This document shows positions 32,639-44,047 of a stretch of 64,000 bases of DNA, piece after piece. The translations under genes were made by a program, and so were the position numbers. The notes under the pieces were generated by a model. That model had not been told where the DNA came from. It did no database searches and worked only from the letters and a program-made list of their open reading frames with translations. This stretch comes from Aquarana catesbeiana (lineage: Eukaryota; Chordata; Amphibia; Anura; Ranidae), in NCBI RefSeq assembly GCF_042186555.1, contig NC_133328.1, forward strand, positions 331,446,539-331,510,538. Direction: 5' to 3'. The first letter of the stretch is position 1, and each line of letters opens with the position of its first letter.

Positions 32639-35258
32639 TCAAAGCTCACTTAAGCAACCGTCTTCTCCAAGGCTCCTCTCTTGACCAACAGAAGACTCAA
32701 AACTACGTTTTCCATGACACTGTAACCTACTGGAGTCAGGAAAAATGTTCAATAAAATCTTGTTTAACATGCCCTCAAGAGATTCTATCTTCAGCACTCT
32801 CTGTGGGGACGGGATGAGTTCTGAGACCTTCCCCTTATAACGGTGATCAAGGAGGGTTGTCAACCAGTAATCATCCTTCTCCTTTATGCCACGTATTCCT
32901 GGGTCCTTTCACAGGCTTTGAAGCATGAGGTTGCCCATGCACCTCAACTTTGCAGAGGCTTGAGAATCAGACACCTTGGGGTCACTCAGGATGACAGCAT
33001 CTGGAACTTCCTCCTATCAGCCACGTACTACTCCCAAGGGTCCTGGGGCTGGAAAGCCTATGAAGCCTATTCGAAGCCTATGAAAGTGCCAAAATCCTCC
33101 TCCTCATCCTCCTCCCCTCTCTTCTCCTGTGTGTTCTGTGATATATGAATGATGTCTGGATAAAGGGGGCCTTGAGAGGAAAGGAATTCCTCCTTTTCCT
33201 CCTGCTGCTCTGCCTCTAGTGCCCTGTTCATAATGCCACACAGAGTCTGCTTCAGCAGGAACACAACAGGGATTGTGTCACTGATGCATGCACTGTCACT
33301 GCTCACCATCCTTGTGGCCTCCTCAAATGGTGACAATACAGTGCATGCATCCTTAATGATCAACCATTGGTGTAGGGAAAAAAGCTGAGGTGGCCTGAGC
33401 CTGTCATCATGCCATACTGGCACAGGTACTCATTGACGGCCGTCTGCTGCATGTATAGCCGCTGCAGCATTCCCAAAGTTGAGTTCCACCTGGTGGGCAT
33501 GTCACAAATCAGGCGGTTTACAGGCAGGTGGAATTCCCACTGAATTTCAGCCAACCAAGCACTGGCTTTGTATGACCGCCTGAAATGGCTACAGACTCTT
33601 CTGGCCTGCTTAAGTACATCTTGCAACCCTGGGTACATACTTAGAAAATGCTGCACAACCAAATTGAGGACATGGCACATGTGTCAACTTTCCCTGTCTA
33701 AGGGCGGACAAGAGGTTTGGGCCATTATCAGACACGACCATTCCTGGCTCCAGCTGGCATGGTGTGAACCACCTCTGGGCCTGTCCCTGCAGATCTGCAA
33801 CAATCTCTGCTCCGGTGGGGTTCCTGTCCCCTAAACACACCAGCTGAAGCACTGCATGGCACCTTTTAGCCTGACTCTGGGAATAGCCATTTGAACGCTT
33901 AGGGGGTACCTGATGTTCATAGGACAATTCTGCAGAGGGGGCATGGAGGTGTTGGAGGAGGAGAAGCGGGTAGAGCTCACAGGTCTGGCATTATCACCAC
34001 CAGCTGTAAGGAGACGTGGGGGCACAACAAGCTGCAGCACCAAGCCCTGTCCTGCATCCTTTCAAAGTTGCAAGTAACGTTACCCAGTGTGCTGTTAACT
34101 AAATATATCGTCCCTGCCCATGCTTGCTGGAACAGCAGTAAGGTGGATTTTACGGCTGACTGCCTTGCCCAACAATTCCAGGACATTCCCTTCCATGTGA
34201 TGGTAGAGGGATGGAATGGTCTTACTTGAATAGCAGTAGCAACTGGGAACCTGCCATTGTGGTACAGCACATTGTGCGAATTTACGGAAGGTGGCAGAAT
34301 CCACCAGGCTGAAAGGCAGAAATTGGAGAGCTAACAGCTTTGACAAGCCTGCATTCAGACGTGGGGCATGTGGGTGGCAGGGACTGTATTTTATTTCATA
34401 CTGCAGCAGATGGGACAGAGAAATTTGCCAGCTACAGTTTACAGCTGGTGGTGTGCTGCTGGCAGATGTGCTGCTAGGACCTGGGACACCTTATGCTATA
34501 CCATCATCCCTATCAGTGGAGGCTGCTGAAAGGTAATTAATCCGTATCACTGGGGCAGACTGAAGTGGGTAAGGAGGAGGAGGATGAGGAGAGACAGATT
34601 TGTGCCCCTTTTGTGTGGCTTTTATGTGCTCTTGCCAACGGGCTGAGTGGTTGGACATTAAATGCCCTGTTAAGCATGTGGTACCCAAATGGTTAGTGTT
34701 TGTGCCACATTTGATGTGCCTGATCACAGTTTGCAGATAGCAAAAGTGCGATCTGCTGCAGATGTGCTGAAAAAGGCCAAGGCAGCTGAGCTTTGGGGAG
34801 TGGGCCGGGAGATAACAGCTGCATAATGTGATGGAATAGGGTGGCTGCTCTCTACTCTTTCTTGATGTTGGCCTTCTTGGGGTTGTGCTGCCTCACCTTC
34901 AGTTTCCTCCTCTGCTCTGACACCCAAGTCGCATCAGTGACCTCAAGAAGGCAGGTTTATCCACTCTGGCAACTGCAGGGGACTGCACACTTGTCTCTGC
35001 TTGCATGACAGAGCATGAGGAGGATGAGGAAGGTTTAGTAAGCCAGTCAACCACCTCCTCTGCATGCTGTGGCTGGATAGCACGGACAAACTCACTAAAC
35101 AGAGAAAATGATGCCCTGCGTGGGGACTGACCACCACGTCCACCTTTGCCTGTGGACACATTTGTTGCTGGCCCCCTTACAGTGCCAAGGGGACATCTGC
35201 CTCTCCTTGTTGTCCTCCCAGACATTATTGGGAGGGAGGGGGCGGTGCTTATAAGCAA
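32639..35258 (-). pseudogene. hAT transposase, copy 2, C-terminal domain deleted
   Basis: Frames on the minus strand: 35258-34899 (basic N-terminus, MSGRTTRRGR, and PQHAEEVVDWLTKPSSSSS, close to copy 1), 34727-34491 (BED-finger remnant, TTCLTGHLMSNHSARWQEH), 34346-34095, 33927-33610 (MVVSDNGPNLLSALRQGKL with a catalytic Asp), 33680-33360 (CDMPTRWNSTLGMLQRL), 33423-33067, and 32863-32639 (TTLLDHRYKGKVSELI). Compared with copy 1 the hATC dimerisation block is missing, so roughly the last 150 residues have been lost next to the 3' repeats. It cannot encode an active transposase. Confidence 0.82.
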
Positions 35259-35407
35259 ATGTAAAGAAGAAGTTGAAATCTGTACGTAGATGCACTTTAA
35301 TCAATGTAAAAAGGTGTTTAGTGCACTTTAATTTGAGTGCTCATACTACACAGACACACTCCACGGATACACTATAATATACTACAATATATTGCACCAA
35401 ACGTCCA

Positions 35408-35950
35408 GTAATGCACAGAACTATATAGCGTTAAACTGGCAGTAATGTACACAAAACTATATGGCGTTAAACTGGCAGTAACGCACACAGAACTATATAG
35501 CGTTAAACTGGAAGTAACGTACACAAAACGATATGGCGTTAAACTGTCATTAATGCACGCAAAACTATATAGCGTTAAACTGTCAGTAATGCACGCAAAA
35601 CTATATGGCGTTAAACTGGCAGTAACACACACAAAATGATATGGCGTTAAACTGACAATAACACACACAGAACTATATGGCATTAAACTGGCAGTAACAC
35701 TTAGAAAACTATATGGAGTTAAACTGGCAGTAACGCACACAAAACGATATGGCAATAAACTGGAAGCAACGCTCACAGAACTATATGGCGTTAAACTGGC
35801 AGTAATGCAAGCAAAACTATATGGCGTTAAACTGGCAGTAATGCACACAGAACGATATGGCGTTAAACTAGCAGTAACGCTCACAGAAATAAATGGTGTT
35901 AAACTGGCAGTAACGCACACAGAAGTAAATGGCGTTAAACTGGCAGTAAT
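35408..35950. repeat. 36-bp minisatellite in the hAT copy 2 leader
   Basis: About 15 units of 36 bp, each containing ACTATATGGCGTTAAACTGG and CAGTAACGCACACA with point differences. Because 36 is a multiple of three, the minus strand stays open as a 182-codon frame with a 12-residue repeat (variants of SLTPYSFVCVTA); I read this as an artefact of the array. Confidence 0.95.
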
Positions 35951-36389
35951 TCAAATCAAAGCATAATCAAATAGACGGTGTTCAACCATCACTACAATGA
36001 CACTATCTGAACTGTCCCTACTCTAGCTATACACTAATGTCAAGATTACTGACACGGTCGCACTACACTACACTGAAACTATATGAGCTGTCCCTACTCT
36101 ACACTAATGTATGTATGAATGACACAGTCTCACTACACTACAGTGAAACTATCTGAGCTGTCCCTACACTAGCTGCACTCTAGGCAAAGCTGAATAATAG
36201 CCTGTCCTCACTACACTCACACTATCCCTAGACTGGCACTAAACTAATATTCTACACTGACAATTGAAGCAAAATAGCACCGTATAGCACACTAACTAAC
36301 ATCACTGAACAGAGCCCTGTTCTATCTCTCTCCACGCTGAAATCGCACTAAAAATGGCTGCCATTGAAAGAATACTTTTATAGTGTGGG

Positions 36390-37214
36390 GCAGGAATTAG
36401 CCATGATTGACTAAAGTCAGATATACAATAACATAAAAGAATCAAGTCAAAATGATTTTTCAGCATATTACAGCAGAGGTTACTTGTGTAATAAGGAAAT
36501 ATTTCATACAAAAAGCCATAGTTTCCTTTCATGTTTTTGTTTCTGAATGTGAATGTCAAAGATCTGCCACATGCTATTAGTTGTAACATATGTAAAATTT
36601 CTGTTTTCCTCCTGAGGGAATACTTAAGGAGAGATATAGTATACTTGACCACATTACCCCTGTAGTTATGTGCCTTGAGCATATGTTGCACTTGGAAAGA
36701 AACAGTCCGTTGCTCCTTAACCATGACCTGTGCAAGAATCCACTCCCATAACAGTCTGTATGTTTAACTTTTGCCTGAAGTAATCATCAAGCAGACACTG
36801 ACAACATTTCAAGGCTGCTTGAGACCGGATAAAATGGCACTGAGCAATAAAATATAGTTTTAGAATGGTCTTCAACTGATTAGTATAAAAATATGTATAG
36901 GGAACAAATGCCGATATATGTGGCAAGACACACTGTACAGTTTAAACAAGTAGCAAAGAATATAAACTTTCGGCTTTAGAACATCATCTTAAACCATCTC
37001 CGGTGTCAGAGTTACAGCCACAGCAAACAAAGTGAAGGCACAGAGGGGCTCATTTGGGATCAGGAGGGGTATTTGTCCAACCTCCACTGCTGACAATAAC
37101 TAGCCTAGAACTCAATACATTGTTTATGGCACAATGTACAAATTGTGTAGGAGCCAGATTTATCTTGATTGCTTCTTAAAAGTTTTTTGTGATAGTCATC
37201 AGAAGCAAAAATAT
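36390..37214. other. Unassigned DNA upstream of the L1 insertion
   Basis: No gene, array or transposon end is recognised. A minus-strand frame at 36302-36724 has no motif and overlaps the presumed hAT leader edge. This could be real host intergenic sequence. Confidence 0.4.
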
Positions 37215-37534
37215 AAATATACAACAAAAGGAGGCGCATGCGCGGTGGCTCCATGAGCGGTCGCATGTTCTAAGAGCTCCGCTCCGCTCCAGTCTCTATT
37301 AGCTGCCGCAGCTATCATTAACGGAGCAAACAGCCGACCGGACCCCCATGACTTTCCCTGAGGACCTGAGGGACCCCCCCGCATGACCGGGGGCTCTGTC
37401 AGACGGGATTTATCCCGACTTCTTGTCTCCGGCCCTCCGATCGCGGCCCCAGCAAAAATGGCGGCCGCCAGTGCGGCTCGAGGCCTAGCACAACATCCAG
37501 AGTAATCCTTGGAAGACTTTCCTCCTCTGCCCTC

Positions 37535-38590
37535 ATGCAACGCAGGGAAGCAGCTCTAAACAGTGAGTACTCCTCAGGATGGGCTATTTTCTCCCTCCAC
37601 CTCAGAATCCTTGAACTGTGGGCTCATGGATGGACCCCCCTCACACCGATGGATGACTGTAATTACATCCCGGCCCCCCCAGGAGCTCAGAGCGGCTCCC
37701 CAGCCCCCATTCCTACAGACTTTTCCTCTTTAATGGAAACTTTCTCAAATATGCTTTCAAGGGGACTTGCTCACACTGCCTCACAAATCACATCTACCAT
37801 ACAGGCTGACCTGCAGCATCTGGGAGCGAGAATCAAAGCGATCGAAGCTAAGATCGATCAAACAGTTGCCATGGTTAATCAGAATACTGACAGGATCCAT
37901 GATTTACATGAACAGCTAGATATGACGTACTCGAAGCTTGACTATCTCGAAAATAGATCACGCAGGTATAATTTCAGACTAAGAGGCCTTCCTGAATCGT
38001 TCAAAGACACCGAAAAAATCGTTCGCTCTTTCATTAAAAATCTGATTCCTGACATACCAGATTATAGACTGGAGCTAGATCGAGCACACAGGGCCCTCCA
38101 ACCTCCCCGCCAAGATGGCCTGCCCAGAGTCATAGTGGTGAAACCTCACTTCTACAGAGTTAAAGAGGAGGTCATGCATAAAGCCAGGGAAACTGAAAAC
38201 CTCTCCATCCAAATTTTTGCTGATCTCTCCCCCTTCACCATACAACGACGAAGATCCTTAAAACCCCTCCTGCTCATCCTGTCTCAAAATTCGATCACTT
38301 ACAGATGGTCGTTTCCTTTCCGCCTCAATTTTGCTTACAAATCATACAGCTTTACGAACTTTGGAGATGGGGAACGTCTGTTGATACAACTGGGCCTTAT
38401 CTCCCACTCTCCAACATCTGTTTCTGCTCTGGATCCCAAAACCCAAACTCAGCGAAAAGACCTCCTCCAACGAGCCCCATCCAACCCTTATGGCACAAGC
38501 AACAAGCTAAGAGATCTAAAGATGGTCGCCCACCTTAATGAGACGTCTGCAATCAACATTGTTTTCCCTTTCTTTGACGCACTCACCTAG
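37535..38590 (+). CDS. L1 ORF1 protein, intact frame of 351 codons
   Basis: The ATG at 37535 opens the frame; an alternative ATG at 37649 (MDDCNYIP) is closer to usual ORF1 starts. Order of parts: Pro/Ser-rich N-terminus, a coiled coil around residues 85-140 (LGARIKAIEAKIDQTVAMVN), then LDYLENRSRRYNFRLRGLPE, the RRM entry motif of L1 ORF1, a segment with VVKPHFYRVKEEVMHKARE, and a C-terminal domain ending in a low-complexity tail. In known L1s the protein is an RNA-binding trimer that accompanies ORF2p. No stop interrupts it. Confidence 0.85.
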   Translation: MQRREAALNSEYSSGWAIFSLHLRILELWAHGWTPLTPMDDCNYIPAPPGAQSGSPAPIPTDFSSLMETFSNMLSRGLAHTASQITSTIQADLQHLGARIKAIEAKIDQTVAMVNQNTDRIHDLHEQLDMTYSKLDYLENRSRRYNFRLRGLPESFKDTEKIVRSFIKNLIPDIPDYRLELDRAHRALQPPRQDGLPRVIVVKPHFYRVKEEVMHKARETENLSIQIFADLSPFTIQRRRSLKPLLLILSQNSITYRWSFPFRLNFAYKSYSFTNFGDGERLLIQLGLISHSPTSVSALDPKTQTQRKDLLQRAPSNPYGTSNKLRDLKMVAHLNETSAINIVFPFFDALT

Positions 38591-39229
38591 CAGTGGGACA
38601 CTGACTCTCCACGTCCCCCTTACCCTTCTGGCAGGGTTTGGGCCTGACCAACACCGGATGATGTGACGCTATCGTTTTGCCTCATATCTTCATCAAACTC
38701 TTTAATTTTTTCTCTTCTCCCCCTCCCTCTTTTTTCTTTGAATGGTCATTTTCTCCACCTTTCCTCCTCCAAAATTTTAGTAGTCGGTTTTATTTTTGGC
38801 GGCATGGCTGGAGCGGCTGCACTTCGCCTCCACCTGTCTCGGAGTGGTACTTTTTCCCCCACTCGGAGACTATGAGACTACTTTACAACCCCCATGTTAG
38901 GGGTTTTGATCCTTGGGAAAAAACTTGCGGAGGGTGGCATGATGCCCTCTCCTCCTGCAAGGGAACTTAGGTTACTCTTAAGCTACATGATGAATGCCTG
39001 TCTTGTCATTTTTTACATTGTTCTTGATATGTCCTGTTTCTTCTTCTCAGGTACGGCCTTCTCCTCCTCTTTTCTTCCCCTCTCCCACCTCTCCTTAGGG
39101 TCACTCAGACGCCCAGCAACACGTCTACGGCCTAGGCTCCAAAACTATCTGGCTTCGGGGGTTTGGACACATAACCAAATTTTGATGGTTCAGGTAAGCA
39201 CTTTTCATATGATGCGTTTATCCCCCCCC

Positions 39230-40020
39230 TCTGATCCATGCACTCTGACACACTCATCCCCCCTCCGCCCCTCTGTATTGCTATGCATAATGTGCAAGGG
39301 ATGAACTCCCCAGTTAAGAGACGTAAATTATTCAATCACTACAAATCGCAAAAAATTGCAATCCTCCTACTACAAGAAACACATTTCCCGTCCTCTTACA
39401 GCCCCTCCTTCTTACATGAGAACTATCCCCAGTTTTTTCTCTCCAAAGCAGACAACAAACTAAGGGGGTAGCCATCTGCTTTGCAAAACACCTTAAGTTT
39501 TCCCCCTCTGATGTCATTAAGGACCAAGCAGGCAGGTTTATCTTAGTAAAAGGTTCTTTAGAGGGAGACCAGTACTCCTTCATATCTTATTACGCTCCAA
39601 ACAAGGGTCAGGCTTCCTTTTTCACCGCTATGATGTCCATGCTAGGCCCGCAACTGGAGGGGAAAATAATCATGGGCGGAGACACAAATCTCCCCTTTGA
39701 TCTCTCACTGGACAAATCGGGGCCAGGCCCCTCTCGGTCTTTGGAAACCTCCAAAACAGAATACTGAAATAGCTGCCACACTGTTCCCTTGGCCTCGTGG
39801 ACATCTGGAGAGAAATGAATCCCAGATCCAAAGATTACACACACTATTTGGCCCCACATCATCTCCACACCAGAATTGATCACATCTTTATTCAATCCCG
39901 CAACATCCCCTCGGCCACTAAAGCGGTCATTAGGGACACCACCATCTCAGATCACTCCATAGTCCTTTTATATATGCAACATTCTCACAACCCTGGTAAA
40001 CAGTTCATATGGCAGCCTTA
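39230..40020 (+). pseudogene. L1 ORF2 endonuclease domain (frameshifted)
   Basis: The first frame gives MHNVQGMNSPVKRRKLFNHY and AILLLQETHFPSSY with the catalytic Glu. It stops near 39471; another frame then gives AGRFILVKGSLEGDQYSFIS, YYAPNKGQ and GGDTNLPFDLSLDKSG with the Asp-x-Asn. A third frame ends LHTRIDHIFIQSRN and DTTISDHSIVLLY, the Ser-Asp-His motif. At least two frameshifts therefore break an otherwise complete endonuclease, in contrast to the intact copy at 27171-28148. The sequence 38591-39229 between the ORFs is a Pro/Ser-coding-like spacer without motif. Confidence 0.82.
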
Positions 40021-40055
40021 ATGAAGGGCTTTTAAGCGATCAAGTCCAATGCACA

Positions 40056-40170
40056 ATCCTAGCACAGGAAATAGGAGAATACTTCCGACTAAACAACACT
40101 GGGGAGGTCACGATCCTAGCACAGGAAATACGAGAATACTTCTGACTAAACAACACTGGGGAGGTCTCCT
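40056..40170 (+). repeat. 57-bp in-frame duplication in L1 ORF2
   Basis: ATCCTAGCACAGGAAATA through GGGGAGGTC occurs at 40056 and again at 40113, two units of 57 bp (19 codons). The second copy contains a TGA, so it is not selected for coding. It lies in the linker between endonuclease and RT. Confidence 0.9.
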
Positions 40171-40689
40171 CGGAAACTTTGTGGGCAGCCCACAAAGCAG
40201 TACTCAGAGGAAAGATCATCCAAATCACCTCCCGCCTTAAAAAAGAACGTACAGCAGACATCAACAACCTCCAGTTAAAATTCCATTCTCTGAGCAGGGC
40301 TCATAAAAGGAACCCTACCAGGGAGTCTCTGGAAGCCCTGGAATCGACACGGACATCCCTAAACTTAGCACTCACCACCGAAGCTGAGAAGCACCTTCGA
40401 TGGTCAGGGGCACATTTCTACTATCAGACAGATAAAATAGGAGCTAAGCTAGCAGCCAAAGTCTCTCCATGACCTCGATCCTTCACCTTCCCCAAAATTC
40501 GAACTCTCTCAAAACCCAAGCTGCATCATGGAAACATTCCATGTCTTCTATACTTCGCTATATAAAAAAGAGCTTTCAGTGCCTCACCCCCCATATCAGA
40601 CTTCCTGAACAATATCCCTCTTCCAAAATTATCCTCTGAACATTCGGAGCTTCTAGATAAACCGATTTTCGGAATCGGAAATTCTAGGG

Positions 40690-43110
40690 GTGATTAAACA
40701 GCTCAAACAAAACTCTGCCCCGGGCCCAGATGGTTTTTCCGTTGGGTATTATAAGAAATTCGGCCCTATACTAGCCCCGTATTTGGTCAGGTTCTTCAAC
40801 TCTCTCCGGTCTGGTTCTCCCCTGGATAAAGCCCTAAACCTTGCTTTCATATCGGTCATTCCAAAACCTGGTAAAGATACCTCTTTGGTCTCCAATTACC
40901 GTCCTATCTCCTTAATCAATAACGACCTAAAAATTCTAACAAAAGTTCTATCCAACAGGCTAGCGTCTTGCATAGCTCTTTACATTCATAAGGACCAGGT
41001 GGGCTTTATCCCTGGGAGACAAGGACCGGATCAGATTAGAAGGGCAGCTGACATCATCTCCCTCCTCAACTCCCAATGGGATGGTGGACCCCAACAAAAA
41101 GGATACTTGTTATTAATTGACCTACAAAAAGCTTTCGATACTGTAACCTGGCCATATCTATTCAGTGTTTTGGAGCGATGGGGTTTTTGCCCACATTTAT
41201 TGGGCACATTACGAGCCCTGTATTCTGGCCCAAGTGCACAGGTCAGACTGCAGGGCTACTACTCCGTACCCCTGGCTATAGAAAAGGGTACCAGACAGGG
41301 ATGTCCTCTGTCCCCCCTCCTTTTCGCTATAGCGATGGAGTCCCTGGCTATTGCTATTAGAAATCACCCTGATATTAAGGGGGTGGTCTGTGGTAAACAA
41401 GAGCATAAATGCGCTCTCTTTGCTGACGATTTGCTGCTTTTTGTTACTTCCCCTCTGATATCCACCCCTAACATTTTCTCCCTTCTTGACAAATTTGGTG
41501 AAATTTCCGGCCTTCGAGTTAATGTCTCCAAATCATCAGCCTTAAATATAAGGGTTCCCCCCAATATTCTAAGTAGCTTACAAAACCATTTCCCGTTTTC
41601 CTGGAAATCGTCCTCTCTTCCTTACTTAGGGGTTAATCTCTCCGCTAGTATAGCCTCCCTCTACTCATCTAATTACCCGGCCATCTTCCGTAAGTTGGCC
41701 TCAGACCTCTCTATTTGGGATAAGCATAACCTCTCCTGGCTAGGCCGTATTCACGCAGTCAAAATGACCCTCCTACCCCGCATACTTTACTTATTTAGGT
41801 CCTTACCCATCCCTATCCAGAAATCTCAAATACAGACGCTCCAATCCAAAATTGTACAATTCATTTGGGGATCGAAGGGCAGTCGTTGCTCGAACAGCAT
41901 CCAATTCAGGCTTAAGTCGCATGGGGGTTTAGCCTTACCCAACATATGGTGGTACTACCAGGTCGCTCAGTTAGCTCAGATGTCCATTGTGTATTCAAAG
42001 GGCCCAAAACCAGACTGGGTATCAATAGAACGCCAAGCAGTTCCTCTCCACACTATTGACTTTCTGATTTGGTCTCCTACTAAGCTGAGGCCGCCCATTT
42101 TAGCCCCCGCACTCTCCCACTCGTTGGCTCTGTGTGACCGATTACATAGAAATCTCTCCCTGATCTCTGCCCTTAAGCCTCTGACACATATATTTCATAA
42201 TCCTGACTTCCCGCCGGGAATGAACATCCTAGCATTCATCTGGTGGCTGAATAAAGGCTTACTTAGAATAGGAAATTACTTCACATCTACAGGTCCCTTA
42301 ACTCTTGCATTTTGCACCAGTAAGCTTGAGATGCCTCCCGCTGAACGTTTCCGATTCATACAAATACAACATTTCCTTAAGTCCATCTGGCCAAATAAAC
42401 CAGACCCTCCCAAGGTCACTAATTATGAATCATGGTGTGCAAGTGCCACGGATCAGAGAGGGGTGATCTCCATCATTTATGCCTCTCTAGCTTCAGTGGT
42501 GTCCAAACCTCCCTATGCCATATCCTGGGAAAAGGACCTCGATATTTCCTGGGAACGGGATAAATCCTTCTCCTGCTTTCAACGCTCCTTCAAAGAAATT
42601 TTAATTATCTCTCTGATTGAAGCTAGCCTTAAGATACTAACCCGGGGGTACAAGATCCCCTCTCTTCTTGCGAAGATATACCCAGATGCTTTCCCGCTGT
42701 GTTTCCGAATGTGTAACCATATAGGCACAATGTGCCATATATGGTGGTCCTGCCCACGACTTAGGAGTTTATGGAACAAAGTTTTCTCAGTGATTCGCAA
42801 AGTGACAGCCTTTCCAATTCCTCAAACTCCAGAGATTGCTCTGATGAATCTGAAGGTGGATAAGGTTGATAAATATACCCAAAAACTGATCTTTTTTATA
42901 TTGCTAGGCACAAAAATTACAATAGCGTCCTGCTGGAAAAAGCATAGGGTCCTTTTCACAGCAGTGAAGCATACAATTTCCTGGATTATGGCACAGGAAA
43001 AGATAGTCAGCATTATACAAGACAAAGTACGGCTCTTCGAACTTACCTGGGAGCCCTGGGCCAAATTCTGCCACATACCCTTATATCCTGGCGTTAGTTA
43101 CCCTGACTGA
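40690..43110 (+). CDS. L1 ORF2 reverse transcriptase and C-terminal domain, 806 codons open
   Basis: The open frame has no ATG at its start, so it is the distal part of a broken ORF2. RT blocks are in order: NSAPGPDGFSVGYYKKFG, NYRPISLINNDLKILTKVL, QVGFIPGRQGPDQIRRAADI, LLLIDLQKAFDTVTWPYL with the first catalytic Asp, GTRQGCPLSPLLFAIAMESL, and CALFADDLLLFVTS with the catalytic Asp pair. The C-terminal segment has CFRMCNHIGTMCHIWWSCP, the L1 cysteine/histidine motif. All RT catalytic residues are kept. The upstream endonuclease and linker carry frameshifts and stops, so the whole ORF2 would not be made from this copy. Confidence 0.9.
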   Translation: MIKQLKQNSAPGPDGFSVGYYKKFGPILAPYLVRFFNSLRSGSPLDKALNLAFISVIPKPGKDTSLVSNYRPISLINNDLKILTKVLSNRLASCIALYIHKDQVGFIPGRQGPDQIRRAADIISLLNSQWDGGPQQKGYLLLIDLQKAFDTVTWPYLFSVLERWGFCPHLLGTLRALYSGPSAQVRLQGYYSVPLAIEKGTRQGCPLSPLLFAIAMESLAIAIRNHPDIKGVVCGKQEHKCALFADDLLLFVTSPLISTPNIFSLLDKFGEISGLRVNVSKSSALNIRVPPNILSSLQNHFPFSWKSSSLPYLGVNLSASIASLYSSNYPAIFRKLASDLSIWDKHNLSWLGRIHAVKMTLLPRILYLFRSLPIPIQKSQIQTLQSKIVQFIWGSKGSRCSNSIQFRLKSHGGLALPNIWWYYQVAQLAQMSIVYSKGPKPDWVSIERQAVPLHTIDFLIWSPTKLRPPILAPALSHSLALCDRLHRNLSLISALKPLTHIFHNPDFPPGMNILAFIWWLNKGLLRIGNYFTSTGPLTLAFCTSKLEMPPAERFRFIQIQHFLKSIWPNKPDPPKVTNYESWCASATDQRGVISIIYASLASVVSKPPYAISWEKDLDISWERDKSFSCFQRSFKEILIISLIEASLKILTRGYKIPSLLAKIYPDAFPLCFRMCNHIGTMCHIWWSCPRLRSLWNKVFSVIRKVTAFPIPQTPEIALMNLKVDKVDKYTQKLIFFILLGTKITIASCWKKHRVLFTAVKHTISWIMAQEKIVSIIQDKVRLFELTWEPWAKFCHIPLYPGVSYPD

Positions 43111-44047
43111 CTTGCGTTCTGAGTGACTCTAAGGATACCCTTTTCTACCAGATATTCCTATCTTCTCCCTCCCTTTTTCCTCCTCTTTTTTGTCTCCCTA
43201 CTCTCCCTTCGTCTTCTCTCTTTGCTCCATACCAGTTCCGCTAAATGTTTGTTTATCCTGAGACTTTACTAGTACCATATTTTAGCGGTGTAGGGAGTTA
43301 CCTCTATGCTACCTAGGCTCCTCGGGGTCCAGGTTTTCTGAACTTCTTAAGTCTCCCTCCACGCAGTCCCATCTCCCGCTGTGTTTGAATGGTCACTTGA
43401 CCATATATAGTTTTAGTATTAAGATTTCGAGTTACCAACTTAGTATTTAGTTACAGAGTAAGCCCTTCTGGGGCGAATTTGCCTAGGACCTGGGGTTTGG
43501 GGGGGGGTGAGGCCCCATACCCACAGCATGTTCCCTTTCGGGTGGATGTGGATGCCTCTCCCAACCCTGGTAACCCCTCAGGCCCAAGGGCTTTCTGTCA
43601 ATTTTTCTCAGATATATCTCATTGTCTCAACAACTTGTTCTCTCCACCTTATTATGTTGATAGAACTTGCAGGGTTATCGTTCTAACTCCATCTTTCTAA
43701 TGGGACTTGATTTGTCTGGTTGTACTTCTTGATATGGATACTTTTATCACATAATATGTTGTTTGATGTGAAAATTTTATGCAAGGCTTTTTACTGGAAT
43801 TTCATGTACCTGTTGTTCCCTTTTACCTTCCTTTCTGGAATGTTTGTTACATTTGTACTAACTGAACTTCTATTAATAAAAATTTATTGAAGGAAATATA
43901 CAACAAAATTAAAGTTAAAATATAATTCTGTTATTATATTCTGTTTAAAAGTGTTGAAAACAACTACAATAACTTGTGCCCGGCACTGCTTCAACTTTAA
44001 AAGGTTTGATTGTACCACATGTATAGTATTGTCAGTGTGTGGGTATA

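Larger units (their letters stand above)
31612..36380 (-). mobile_element. hAT transposon copy 2
   Basis: The minus-strand 3' end starts at TAGGGATGGGC (31612), related to the end of copy 1. The 3' non-coding part shares AATGGGACCCGAACATAAA- and CCTGCCCTGGGGGACATGTA-type text with copy 1, and carries a 135-bp foreign insertion (31653-31787). It has 3' subterminal repeats, a decayed transposase lacking the hATC domain, a 36-bp array in the leader, and a second ~95-bp repeat at 35990-36190 (TGAGCTGTCCCTACTC). The 5' boundary is approximate. Confidence 0.72.
37230..43893 (+). mobile_element. Complete L1-type LINE with 15-bp TSD
   Basis: AAATATACAACAAAA is present at 37215-37229 and at 43894-43908, directly outside the element. 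The element begins GGAGGCGCATGCGCGGTGG and ends AATAAAAATTTATTGAAGG, so 5' and 3' ends are both present (6664 bp). It carries ORF1 (37535-38590), a broken endonuclease region (39230-40020), a long open RT frame (40690-43110) and a 780-bp 3' region. The 3' tail AATAAAAATTTATTGAA is shared with the minus-strand L1 at 26085. A pure poly-A tail is absent. Confidence 0.92.

Noticed and set aside
35372..35920. 182-codon minus-strand frame with a 12-residue repeat
   Set aside because: It is produced by a 36-bp minisatellite whose unit length is a multiple of three; there are no other signs of coding.
35408..35950. CRISPR-like array (36-bp repeats)
   Set aside because: There are no unique spacers between units, no cas genes, and the context is a eukaryotic transposon.
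36302..36724. 140-codon minus-strand frame as a host gene
   Set aside because: No motif, no neighbouring exons, and it overlaps the presumed hAT leader edge.
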